This document shows, piece after piece, positions 9,445 to 17,603 of a stretch of 51,985 nt of DNA. The DNA comes from Nitrosopumilales archaeon (GTDB taxonomy: Archaea; Thermoproteota; Nitrososphaeria; Nitrososphaerales; Nitrosopumilaceae), in assembly GCA_900299125.1 (NCBI GenBank), contig OMIR01000083.1, positions 1 through 51,985 on the forward strand. Direction: 5' to 3'. The translations under genes were made by a program, and so were the position numbers. The notes under the pieces were generated by a model. The model was not told the DNA's origin. It was given only the letters and a program-made list of their open reading frames with translations, and did no database searches. Each line of letters begins with the position of its first letter. Within the stretch, counting starts at the first letter, position 1.

Positions 9445-10464
9445 TTGAAGATTTGGTTTGACATACTGACACCAAAACAAATCTTGTTTTTTGAACCAAT
9501 GATAAGAAGATTAAGAAAAAATAATTTAGTTATGTGTACAACTAGAAATTATCGCGAAGTTAACGAGTTATCAAAGCTGAAAAATTTGAAGCTAGTAGTT
9601 GTTGGAAAACATGGTGGCAACACCAAGTATGGCAAGCTTGACGCATCATTGAAAAGATCCGTGAGTCTGAGTTCATTAGTAGAAAAATTCAAACCAGATG
9701 TTTTGGTAAGCTTTTGCTCACCAGAGGCCTCACGTGTTGGTTTTGGTCTTGGAATAAGACATTATGCGTTTTGTGATTCACCACATGCTGAAGCAGTAAT
9801 GAAATTATCTATTCCATTTGTTGACAAACTCTTAATTCCTTGGATAATATCAAAAAATGAATTTACAAGATATGGAATAAAACAGAGAAACATTATCACT
9901 TACAAGGCTATTGATGCTTCAGTTATAGTCAGAAATGCAATCAGAATCAAACGCCAAAAAAACAAGAGAAAAACAATTCTAATCCGGGTAGAGGAAGAAT
10001 ACGCAGCATATGCCCAAAAAAATAATCACTCCACAGAAATAATTCAGAAAATTTTAGAGAATTTTCCACAGCATAACATATTGGTTCTTCCAAGATACAA
10101 ATCTCAAATTGAAATTATCAGAAAAACAGTGAAAGGTAGGATAAAAATTTTGAATAAAGCGGTAATTGGAAGCGAGGTATTACAGAAGGTAGATGTCTTC
10201 ATAGGATCAGGAGGTACTATGACTGCAGAAGCTGCTCTACTTGGGATTCCAACAATATCATACAATGCAGTACCAAATTTGATCCAAAACTTTCTTGTCA
10301 GAAAAAAACTAGTTAATTTGGAATCTAATCCAGATAAAATAATTTCATTAATTTCAAAGTTCCTTGTAAGAGATAACAATTCCTTACAAAAAAATGCGCA
10401 AAAAACTTTGATATCAATGGAAGATCCTTACAAAAAACTTAACCAATTAATCAGAGAGAAATAG
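9445..10464 (+). CDS. DUF354 family glycosyltransferase-like protein
   Basis: A 339-aa product starting at TTG. The opening MKIWFDILTPKQILFFEPMI is the DUF354 signature (usually WIDIxTPKxVxFF). The family has a GT-B-like two-lobed fold related to UDP-GlcNAc 2-epimerases and glycosyltransferases. Other landmarks are SPEASRVGFGLGIRHYAFCD in the N-terminal lobe and the sugar-nucleotide-site-like stretch FIGSGGTMTAEAALLGIPTIS in the C-terminal lobe. No membrane segment is seen. It is divergently paired, across 47 nt, with a nucleotide-sugar-dehydrogenase-like gene, which suggests a role in surface-glycan or glycolipid synthesis, but the substrate is unknown. Confidence 0.8.
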   Translation: MKIWFDILTPKQILFFEPMIRRLRKNNLVMCTTRNYREVNELSKLKNLKLVVVGKHGGNTKYGKLDASLKRSVSLSSLVEKFKPDVLVSFCSPEASRVGFGLGIRHYAFCDSPHAEAVMKLSIPFVDKLLIPWIISKNEFTRYGIKQRNIITYKAIDASVIVRNAIRIKRQKNKRKTILIRVEEEYAAYAQKNNHSTEIIQKILENFPQHNILVLPRYKSQIEIIRKTVKGRIKILNKAVIGSEVLQKVDVFIGSGGTMTAEAALLGIPTISYNAVPNLIQNFLVRKKLVNLESNPDKIISLISKFLVRDNNSLQKNAQKTLISMEDPYKKLNQLIREK

Positions 10465-10506
10465 AAAATATCAATAATAGGAGTTTTTGAGAAGTGTTTA
10501 AAGGAA

Positions 10507-10577
10507 GCCCGGTAGTGTAGCGGTCAAGCATAGGGGCCTTTGGAGCCCTTGACCCCAGTTCGAATCTGGGCCGGGCT
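10507..10577 (+). tRNA. tRNA-Gln(TTG)
   Basis: The acceptor GCCCGGT pairs with GCCGGGC (one T-G wobble). The anticodon stem GGGGC/GCCCT encloses CTTTGGA with anticodon TTG, and the T arm is CCCAG-TTCGAAT-CTGGG. The discriminator is T, and CCA is not encoded. There is no intron. It is the likely substrate of the GatDE amidotransferase encoded at 919-4118. A promoter could not be picked with confidence. Confidence 0.93.
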
Positions 10578-10585
10578 ACTTGATT

Positions 10586-11347
10586 TTACATATTTAGTTT
10601 CGTTAGAAATTTTATTGCAATTACAAACAAGATTGTTGCGACCCCAACTAATACTGCCATTTCCATCATCACAAATTCATTAAAAGTTCCAAAAATTCCG
10701 GCTCTGATAATATCAACTAGGTATGTAAGCGGATTAAGATAGAATCCTGTAGCCAGAGGTTCTGGAGAACCTTGTGCAGGGTAAAAAGCAGTACTTACAA
10801 AAGCAAAAAAGAGAAAAACGGTATTAATGATGACATTAAAGCCTTCGCTTGAACGTAATCTAGTAGAGATTATTGATGCTATGGAACCAAACAAAATTGA
10901 ACCGACGATAGAAGCAAAAACAAGAAATGGAATTGTAAATAAATTGAATTGCACTGTTTTGAAAAATAGTGGATATCCGATTGATGTGATCAAGGCTGCA
11001 CTGAGTAATCCAACAATTGCTATAGTGTAGACATTACTCAAAATGTAGTGGCTTCTTTTGAATGGTCCGACCAAAATTTGTTCAAACATTCCATGTTTTC
11101 TATCATTCCATATTATGATTCCAGAAACTAATGTGCTGTTCATTATGTTGAATCCAATCATGCCAGAAGCGATAAATGCTGGATAATCAAGAAACATTCC
11201 TCCAAGAGGTACAGAATCTATAAGTGATGTATAAGCAAATCCTGCTACGAAAATATAGACTATAGGAAACATCACCTGCCAAACCAAGAATCCAGGATTA
11301 AGAGAAATCGTTAGATTTCTGTTTACTAGTCTAATTGTTGGATGCAT
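10586..11347 (-). CDS. ABC-2 type transporter permease
   Basis: A 253-aa membrane protein with about six hydrophobic segments (for example FLVWQVMFPIVYIFVAGFAYT, AFIASGMIGFNIMNSTLVSGIII, GLLSAALITSIGYPLFF, VIINTVFLFFAFVSTAFYPA, and MEMAVLVGVATILFVIAI near the C-terminus). It belongs to the ABC-2 exporter family (DrrB/NodJ-like) with the typical cytoplasmic loop IIWNDRKHGMFEQILVGPFKR. The gene overlaps the end of the upstream ATPase gene by 17 nt, so the pair forms one exporter. The substrate cannot be told; relatives export drugs, lipids or polysaccharides. Confidence 0.9.
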   Translation of the reverse strand: MHPTIRLVNRNLTISLNPGFLVWQVMFPIVYIFVAGFAYTSLIDSVPLGGMFLDYPAFIASGMIGFNIMNSTLVSGIIIWNDRKHGMFEQILVGPFKRSHYILSNVYTIAIVGLLSAALITSIGYPLFFKTVQFNLFTIPFLVFASIVGSILFGSIASIISTRLRSSEGFNVIINTVFLFFAFVSTAFYPAQGSPEPLATGFYLNPLTYLVDIIRAGIFGTFNEFVMMEMAVLVGVATILFVIAIKFLTKLNM

Positions 11348-12269
11348 TATTCTCCGTCACCATTTTAAGAAAGATTTCTTCAAGTGTAGTGGGCATAGCT
11401 GAGAGATCTTCAATTGTAATATTATTTTCAATAAGAATTGATAGAACTTGAGATAGTACAATCTCAGCTTTACTTGATTGTATTATAATATCGGTTTCAG
11501 TATTAAGGTCAACTGAGCATCCTGGAATCTCATATAGAAGGCTTGCCAGATTTTTGCGTTTATCTTGTAGACGAATTTTAATTGTTTTTTCTTTTCCAAA
11601 AGTTGTTTTGAGTTGATCTGGAGTATCGACAGCAAGAATTTTGCCCTGATTAATAACTGCAATTTCATCACAAAGATACTCTGCCTCTGTTAAAACGTGA
11701 GTCGTGTAAAATATAGTCAAACCTGTTCTAGCTTTGTCTTTTAGAAAATTCAGTAGTTTACGTCGAGCACCTGGATCCAAACCCACTGTAGGCTCATCTA
11801 AAAACAGTAATTCCATTTCATGCATAAATTCACGTGCAACCTGAACACGACGACGCTGTCCAATAGATAGATCCTCATTTTTTTTCTTTCTTATATGCTC
11901 CAAGTCAAAAACTCTGATTAGTTCTTCAGTTCTCTGCTTTCGTATATTTTTGTCTACATCCCACATCATGCCATATTTTTCTAGGGATTTTTCCACTGAT
12001 AGGTTTGGCTCATAGCTTGGTTGTTGCAATACAACACCAATCTTTTTTCTTACTTCAAGCGGATTCTTAATTGCATTAATTCCCAGAATTTCAATTTGTC
12101 CACTTGTTGGAGTAATCAAGGTTGTTAATAGTTTGATGGTAGTAGATTTTCCTGCTCCGTTAGGTCCTAAAAATCCAAATATCTTTCCAGGTTTTACATC
12201 GAGATCTATTCTATTTACAGCAATAAGATCTCCATATGATTTGAAAAGGGATCTAGTTGTAATTGACAT
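11331..12269 (-). CDS. ABC transporter ATP-binding protein (DrrA-like)
   Basis: A 312-aa ATPase partner of the ABC-2 permease downstream. Visible motifs are Walker A GPNGAGKST (about 34-42), Q-loop VVLQQPSYEPN, signature LSIGQRRRVQVAREF, Walker B LLFLDEPTVGLDP and switch His in IFYTTHV. The C-terminal 90 residues form the regulatory extension of DrrA/CcmA-type exporters (ending PTTLEEIFLKMV). The 3' end overlaps the permease start by 17 nt, which implies translational coupling. Confidence 0.95.
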   Translation of the reverse strand: MSITTRSLFKSYGDLIAVNRIDLDVKPGKIFGFLGPNGAGKSTTIKLLTTLITPTSGQIEILGINAIKNPLEVRKKIGVVLQQPSYEPNLSVEKSLEKYGMMWDVDKNIRKQRTEELIRVFDLEHIRKKKNEDLSIGQRRRVQVAREFMHEMELLFLDEPTVGLDPGARRKLLNFLKDKARTGLTIFYTTHVLTEAEYLCDEIAVINQGKILAVDTPDQLKTTFGKEKTIKIRLQDKRKNLASLLYEIPGCSVDLNTETDIIIQSSKAEIVLSQVLSILIENNITIEDLSAMPTTLEEIFLKMVTENNASNN

Positions 12270-12344
12270 AATTCTAGTGTGTTCCTATCTCTTAATTTAG
12301 ATTAGTGAAAATCTTATTAGTACACCGGATTATTCAAGATTAAA

Positions 12345-13739
12345 TTGTCAGAATTTGATGCATTGTTATCAAAACTCTTGGAACTAAAACCGGAAATTAC
12401 AAAATCCGATGTAGAATCCATGATTGCCATGAAAAAAGAAAAGATTGGTGCAGGTTATCTAACTGACCAAGGTGCCTTGTTCTTAGTTGCTTCAGATCTG
12501 GGAGTTAAAATTTCAGAACCTCCAAAAAGCGAAATTTCAATAAGAGACCTTCATGCTGGAGCAAAAGAAGTTACACTTAGAACTAGAGTACTGAATGTAT
12601 CTCCAAAAAAACAGTTTTCGAGAAAAGATGGTTCCCAATTTTATCTCAGAAACATGACCGTGTATGATAATGATTCTGCCGTTGTTGTGAAGCTCTGGGA
12701 TGAAAAGGCAAATCTTCCAGAGATGACAAACATCAGTCCGGGCGACTTGATCAAAATAATAAAAGCATATGTTAAATCGGATCTCAACGGTCAGTTAACT
12801 GTCAATATAGGTTCTGGTTCAAGCATTGAAAGAACAGAGACAGAAAGTGGAATTCCATCAATCGATTCTATAACCAAAGATGTTTCAGGATTAAAAGAAG
12901 GAGATAACAATATTGTAGTCTCTGGAGTCCTTGACGGTCCAGTTACCTTTTCTGAATTTACAAATTTTAAGGGAATTCCCGGAACTGCATTACGTCTAAG
13001 ACTTAGGGGTAATGATGGTCGTTCGATTAGAGCAGTGCTGTGGGGAAAAACGAATTCGGACATACCAAAAGTAATACCGGCAGGATCTAAGGCAAGATTA
13101 ATAGGCGTTAAAACAAAAACCAACCAGCAAGATTTGGAGATTCATGGAAATGAATCAACGATTCTTGAAATTCAGGGTCAAAAACAACTAGAGCCACTAG
13201 TAATTAGAATTTTATCATCCACTAAAAATGAGAACGGTCAAAAGATGATTTTAGGAGTTGACAAATTAAAACAACTCTATAATGTTGTTGATACTGCTGA
13301 CATTACTGGTTCATTTCCACTAGAGGATGTTTTGGAATGTATGCCATCAAAGATTTATGGTAATAATGTGACGATAGATTCTGAATCCTTTGTTAGAAAA
13401 ATAGACGATGATTTGCCAAAGCTTGCAGAACTTAGAACCAAAATAATTGATATCAAAGCAGACAATAACACTTACTGTATAGAAGCAATAATTCTAAAAT
13501 CACCTGAGAGAAGAAATGTTCAAACCAAAACTGGTGAGACTATTACACTCTCTGAAATGTATGTAGAAGACGATACTGCTCAAATATGGTTAAAAGGATG
13601 GAGAAATCAAGCTAGACTATTAGATGAATGTTCGATTGGAGAGATAATATCTGTCACGGGAGTTACTGCAAAGCAAGGATTGGAAGGAAGGACAGAATTG
13701 TTCTTAACTCCGTATTCTACAATAATAAAGAAAAACTAA
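12345..13739 (+). CDS. Replication protein A-like ssDNA-binding protein (multi-OB-fold)
   Basis: A 464-aa product from TTG with at least three OB-fold units. The first, about residues 65-170, has the pattern TLRTRVLNVSPKKQFSRKDGS...VVVKLWDEKA; the second, about 185-285, has GPVTFSEFTNFKGIPGTALRLRLR...AVLWGK; the last is about 360-460. RPA-like proteins coat single-stranded DNA in replication, recombination and repair. I see no C-terminal zinc finger, unlike some euryarchaeal RPAs. It is convergent with the lhr-type helicase gene, with interlocked stops (CTAA, 13736-13739). Confidence 0.88.
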   Translation: MSEFDALLSKLLELKPEITKSDVESMIAMKKEKIGAGYLTDQGALFLVASDLGVKISEPPKSEISIRDLHAGAKEVTLRTRVLNVSPKKQFSRKDGSQFYLRNMTVYDNDSAVVVKLWDEKANLPEMTNISPGDLIKIIKAYVKSDLNGQLTVNIGSGSSIERTETESGIPSIDSITKDVSGLKEGDNNIVVSGVLDGPVTFSEFTNFKGIPGTALRLRLRGNDGRSIRAVLWGKTNSDIPKVIPAGSKARLIGVKTKTNQQDLEIHGNESTILEIQGQKQLEPLVIRILSSTKNENGQKMILGVDKLKQLYNVVDTADITGSFPLEDVLECMPSKIYGNNVTIDSESFVRKIDDDLPKLAELRTKIIDIKADNNTYCIEAIILKSPERRNVQTKTGETITLSEMYVEDDTAQIWLKGWRNQARLLDECSIGEIISVTGVTAKQGLEGRTELFLTPYSTIIKKN

Positions 13740-16483
13740 TCCCAAAATCCTCGCGTAGTTACATACTGACGCTCAGCCTCGTATATTTGGCGGTACAGTG
13801 TCTCTTCATCCATGAAATTTCTTAGTATTCTGGATGCAGTATCTACACCGACACCATATCCAGACAATGCGATAAGTGCAGTCTTGCCAAAATTTTCCAA
13901 AAGAGAAGCAGTCTTCCAAGCACGTGAAAACCTATGATTTTCATCTGGAGTGATATTTTTTCCCGTAGATTTTTTCTGTATAATTTTGACTAGATCATAA
14001 TCAGAATAAAACGTCACGGCAATCTGTCTTGCTTTACAATATGGACAAATTGGAATGACTTCTATTTCGTTTGTTTTCATAACTCTCTCCCATTTGCCAC
14101 ATCTGGCACAGATGAATCTATGTGATGTTTTAAAAAGACGCGCTTTGACCAAATCTAGAATTCCTTTGTCAATACTTGATGGTGATGAGTAATATTTTGT
14201 AGTATGATCCAATATTGGTTCTGCAAGTTTGGAGAATTTGCTTAGTTCTAACCAATGAAGTTGAACTACTTGGGATTTAATATCATCTAGAATTTGAGAT
14301 GTTTTTTTTAGATCATATTTGTCATGAAATAGTTCCCTTAGTGCCTCCTTTACAAGAGGAGTTTTGAAATATCTCTCAAATAGGAATCTTGCTGACTTTT
14401 TTTCATATATGGCTCCTCTACCAACAACTCCAAATTTCTTTGCAACATTCCAGGTTCTCCAGCTTACATTGTGTGTACCACCCAATGAAGCAGTAACAAT
14501 TTCATATAGATCATAGTTATCAGTAAGAATTTGTCTTACATAATTTTCTGAAATTCTTCCCTTTGATGATAGAACGATTCTGTATGCATCAGAGCGAGCA
14601 TCAACTTGCAATCCAGTTTTGGAGGATAACATGGATGATAGGAGTGTGGCTAAAGTAGAATTTGTCTTTGTGCCAAAACAGCTATGAATTACAATCATTC
14701 CTTGTCCTCGTACAGATTCAATAACAATTGTTTTATCATCTGGAATGATTTGTAACTCAAGTTGAGTAATGATATTATCAGGTAAAATTAGAGAGCCGTC
14801 ACGAATCTTACTCCGAAATTTACCCACCTTTGATGTTGTTTTATAATCAACAGGGATGTTTTCTCCTTCCCAGTACGGCACTGTGATTCCGCCAGAGCGG
14901 ATTGGTTCGACATTTACTTTGAGTGATGATTCATCAACGTTAATGATTCGCCATTGTGAACCACGTAAGACGAAGATATTTCCTGCGTCTCCAAAATCTC
15001 CCACAAATCTCTGATCGAGACTTCCGATTATCTTTTTTGATACTGTATCAATTACTTTGAATTTTAAGATATCAGGTATTGTGGAAAGATTTTCAAAATA
15101 ATACCTATAACATTTACCAGTTTTCCTAAATATCATCTTATCTTTGTCAAAAAATATCAAATAATTTGATTCCAGTAACTCCAGAACCCCCACCAAGTCT
15201 TCTAATGTTAGATTTCTAAACAAGAAAGAGTTTCTAAAAATCTCTAATGCGTCACTAACAGACATCGAATCAAACTGCATTGATACGCCTACCAAGTGAT
15301 GTGCTAGTACATCAAGAGAGCCCTCATGGATTAATTGTTCCTCTATTGAACCTTCATGGATTCTCTCCAAGATTGCTTTGGTTTCTAATTCATCATCAAC
15401 ATTGTTTGTGACAATGAGACCTTTGGCGGATGAATGTTTGTTATGTTTACTTCTACCAATTCTTTGCATGAACTTAGATACCTGCCTAGGAGAACCATAG
15501 TGAACGACAAGTTCAACAGAACCTATATCCAATCCCAGTTCAAGTGATGATGTGCAAACCACTAGTCTAGATTTGCCGGATTTGAGATTATCTTCAGTCT
15601 CTTCACGTACTTGTTGGGAAAGAGAACCATGATGTAATTCAACCTGAATGAGAGATTTTTCACGTAGTATTGATGCTAAAAATTCGGCTTCACCTCTGGT
15701 ATTTGTAAAAAGCAGAACTGGAGAATTCAGATTCAACTTTGAGAGATAATCTACTATGAAATCTGCAACATCACTTATAGTTCCTTTAACATGTTTGATC
15801 TCCACATCGTATTTTCGGATCGTTTTATCGCGAATTATTTCGAATTTTCTTTTGGTACCAACCAAAAATTTTGCTGCATCTTCTATATTTCCCACTGTAG
15901 CCGAAAGTCCTATTCTTGTTATTGGGTGATTTGTGTTGATTTGTAATCTCTCAAGACTGATTGATAGCTGAGAGCCTCTTTCGTTTGATAAAAGATCGTG
16001 GATTTCATCAATTATTACCCATTCTAATTCTGACAAGGCATTTAACATTTTTACCTGTGTTAGTAAAATTACCAGAGTCTCTGGTGTAGTAATAAGAACG
16101 TCGGGTGGAAGAGCAACAATTTTTTTTCTAGCTGCTTGTGATGTGTCACCATGACGGATTTCTATTTTCAGAGATTCTGATTCAGCATATCGGATGATTC
16201 TTTTGAATACATCACGATTTAATGCTCGAAGTGGGGTTATGTATAATGCTTTAATTTTACCTGTCTGCTTTGTTTGTGAGACAAATGAGAAAACTGGAAT
16301 CACTGAACATTCGGTTTTTCCCGAACCAGTTGGAGCTATTATCAAAGAGTCTTTTTTTTGAATTATGAATGGTAGTGCTTTTTTTTGAATTTCTGTCAGA
16401 GTTGAAAATCCCAATCCATGAAATTTTTCTAAAAGAGATTCAAGTAAATTGTTCTGAATCCTTTCTTGACTTAGCTCGCTCAT
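13736..16483 (-). CDS. Lhr-type superfamily 2 ATP-dependent helicase
   Basis: A 915-aa DNA/RNA helicase. The RecA1 domain has a Q-motif (FSTLTEIQKKALPFI), Walker A PTGSGKT (51-57), motif Ib TPLRAL, DEIH (159-162) and SAT (LSATVGN). RecA2 has VCTSSLELGLDIGSVELVVHYGSP and QRIGRSKH. These are followed by a winged-helix/beta-bundle Lhr-core (about 400-780) and a C-terminal zinc knuckle pair (CARCGKW, CPYCKAR). Lhr proteins unwind 3'-overhang DNA or DNA:RNA hybrids and are linked to repair. The ORF has no frameshift. It ends interlocked with the RPA gene, and its start overlaps a mini membrane-protein gene just upstream. Confidence 0.93.
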   Translation of the reverse strand: MSELSQERIQNNLLESLLEKFHGLGFSTLTEIQKKALPFIIQKKDSLIIAPTGSGKTECSVIPVFSFVSQTKQTGKIKALYITPLRALNRDVFKRIIRYAESESLKIEIRHGDTSQAARKKIVALPPDVLITTPETLVILLTQVKMLNALSELEWVIIDEIHDLLSNERGSQLSISLERLQINTNHPITRIGLSATVGNIEDAAKFLVGTKRKFEIIRDKTIRKYDVEIKHVKGTISDVADFIVDYLSKLNLNSPVLLFTNTRGEAEFLASILREKSLIQVELHHGSLSQQVREETEDNLKSGKSRLVVCTSSLELGLDIGSVELVVHYGSPRQVSKFMQRIGRSKHNKHSSAKGLIVTNNVDDELETKAILERIHEGSIEEQLIHEGSLDVLAHHLVGVSMQFDSMSVSDALEIFRNSFLFRNLTLEDLVGVLELLESNYLIFFDKDKMIFRKTGKCYRYYFENLSTIPDILKFKVIDTVSKKIIGSLDQRFVGDFGDAGNIFVLRGSQWRIINVDESSLKVNVEPIRSGGITVPYWEGENIPVDYKTTSKVGKFRSKIRDGSLILPDNIITQLELQIIPDDKTIVIESVRGQGMIVIHSCFGTKTNSTLATLLSSMLSSKTGLQVDARSDAYRIVLSSKGRISENYVRQILTDNYDLYEIVTASLGGTHNVSWRTWNVAKKFGVVGRGAIYEKKSARFLFERYFKTPLVKEALRELFHDKYDLKKTSQILDDIKSQVVQLHWLELSKFSKLAEPILDHTTKYYSSPSSIDKGILDLVKARLFKTSHRFICARCGKWERVMKTNEIEVIPICPYCKARQIAVTFYSDYDLVKIIQKKSTGKNITPDENHRFSRAWKTASLLENFGKTALIALSGYGVGVDTASRILRNFMDEETLYRQIYEAERQYVTTRGFWD

Positions 16484-16559
16484 AGACCATTATTCCGACT
16501 ATTCCAATCGCAAACAAAACTACGGTTATGATAGGTATAGAATCGAAAATTCCCGCCAT
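16440..16559 (-). CDS. 39-aa single-span membrane mini-protein, unknown function
   Basis: An ATG frame just upstream of the helicase gene, overlapping its first 44 nt in another frame. It encodes a short N-terminus (MAGIFDS), one clear hydrophobic helix (IPIITVVLFAIGIVGIMVY, about 8-26) and a charged cytoplasmic tail (ERAKSRKDSEQ). The composition is what a real small membrane protein looks like rather than a random ORF, and the intergenic gap before the RadB-like gene would otherwise be empty. I cannot name a family. A chance ORF remains possible. Confidence 0.5.
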   Translation of the reverse strand: MAGIFDSIPIITVVLFAIGIVGIMVYERAKSRKDSEQFT

Positions 16560-16590
16560 AGATTGTGTTCACTTGTCAGAGTTAAATATC

Positions 16591-17241
16591 TTAAGGGTGT
16601 TGAGTTAATCCCTGTTTTGTTATCTTATATGAGAAATTATTTTTTAGTAGAGGGTTGATAATTTGTCCTTGATAATATGTGAGATTTTTTGTTAATTTAA
16701 TTTTAATGTGAGTGTATAAGGATATTATAGAGTCCATATTTTCTTGTTCAAATGAATCAATTTTACGAATCATATTAGTGATTACGATTGGAATATTTTT
16801 TTCTAATGTAATACGAGAAAGATTTTTCATATATTGCGAAAATTGCATGTTTTTTTCTGTAATTTGCTCCTCCTTTGGATATTCAAACGAAAATAGATCG
16901 GTAATGTTATCAATTACTATGAGAGAAAAATCAGAGTCTTTAATTGAATCAAGGCTTTTTTGTTGTTCAGAAACATTAGTGATTCTTTCAACTGTGATCT
17001 TGTCCAGAAAATTCATTTCTAGATGCATAAATTTTGCCATTTCCACTAATCTCTCTGGTCGAAAATTACCAGTTGTGTCTTGATATAGAACTTTGATGTT
17101 CTCCGACATCGAGTTTAAAATGATTTGTAAAGCTAGTTGAGTTTTACCTGTTCCACTTGAACCAAAGATATCAGTAATTGTAGAATTTTTTAATCCACCA
17201 TCAAGAAGAAAATCCAGATTTTCAACTCCCGTTCTTATCAT
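16591..17241 (-). CDS. RadB-like RecA-superfamily ATPase
   Basis: A 216-aa protein with only a RecA/RAD51 core. It starts RTGVENLDFLLDGGL, has Walker A GSSGTGKT (27-34) and Walker B (FSLIVIDNI). It lacks the N-terminal helix-hairpin-helix domain of RadA, so the size and layout fit RadB, a recombination mediator related to RadA. KaiC-type ATPases are the main alternative. The sequence is divergent at the C-terminus (YKITKQGLTQ). It starts 47 nt from the left edge of the Lsm promoter region, on the opposite strand. Confidence 0.75.
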   Translation of the reverse strand: MIRTGVENLDFLLDGGLKNSTITDIFGSSGTGKTQLALQIILNSMSENIKVLYQDTTGNFRPERLVEMAKFMHLEMNFLDKITVERITNVSEQQKSLDSIKDSDFSLIVIDNITDLFSFEYPKEEQITEKNMQFSQYMKNLSRITLEKNIPIVITNMIRKIDSFEQENMDSIISLYTHIKIKLTKNLTYYQGQIINPLLKNNFSYKITKQGLTQHP

Positions 17242-17310
17242 ATCAAAAAATTAAAGATCTAGTCAAAAAATAAACGAATCCAGTATTCTTGATACAAAAT
17301 AGGCAAGGCT

Positions 17311-17317
17311 TTTATTC
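17311..17317 (+). promoter_or_regulatory. TATA-like box of the Lsm gene
   Basis: TTTATTC about 38 nt before the chosen TTG start at 17352. It lies downstream of a possible earlier TTG (17289), so a transcript from here could not encode that longer form. This is the main reason for the shorter start. Confidence 0.4.
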
Positions 17318-17319
17318 TG

Positions 17320-17333
17320 GCTACCAAGGTAGC
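17320..17333 (+). repeat. Perfect inverted repeat in the Lsm promoter region
   Basis: GCTACC-AA-GGTAGC, a 6-bp perfect inverted repeat with a 2-nt centre, placed between the TATA-like box and the likely transcription start. It could be an operator or a chance palindrome. Confidence 0.5.
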
Positions 17334-17351
17334 AACTTAAGAGAATTACCT

Positions 17352-17594
17352 TTGTCACAAGTAAGCGCAAAAAGACCTTTAACAACACTACAAAAAAGCA
17401 CCAAAAAGAAAGTTACTGTTAGACTAAAGAATGAAGTTGAATACAAAGGCAAGATGGACAATGTTGATTCATACATGAATCTCATTATGACTGATGCTGA
17501 GGAATTGCATGATGGTAAAGTCGTTGCAAATTATGGTCGCGTCATAGTCAGAGGAAATAACGTATTATTTATCAAATTAGAAAACGATCTGTAG
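17352..17594 (+). CDS. Lsm (Sm-like) archaeal RNA-binding protein
   Basis: An 80-aa Sm-fold protein that forms a ring binding U-rich RNA. Sm1 is seen as KKVTVRLKNEVEYKGKMDNVDSYMNLIM, with the D-x-x-M-N pattern, and Sm2 as YGRVIVRGNNVLFIKL, with RG. I chose TTG at 17352 (MSQVSAKRPLTT) because it gives the usual archaeal Lsm length. The in-frame TTG at 17289 would add 21 atypical residues and lies upstream of the TATA-like box. metK follows 9 nt downstream, so the two are likely co-transcribed. Confidence 0.93.
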   Translation: MSQVSAKRPLTTLQKSTKKKVTVRLKNEVEYKGKMDNVDSYMNLIMTDAEELHDGKVVANYGRVIVRGNNVLFIKLENDL

Positions 17595-17603
17595 GTATTC
17601 TTT

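Noticed and set aside
17289-17351. Longer Lsm start at TTG 17289
   Set aside because: The TATA-like box and palindrome lie downstream of it, and the added residues are not Lsm-like; TTG 17352 gives the normal size.
17595-17603. SAM riboswitch before metK
   Set aside because: Only 9 nt separate Lsm and metK, so there is no room for a known riboswitch.
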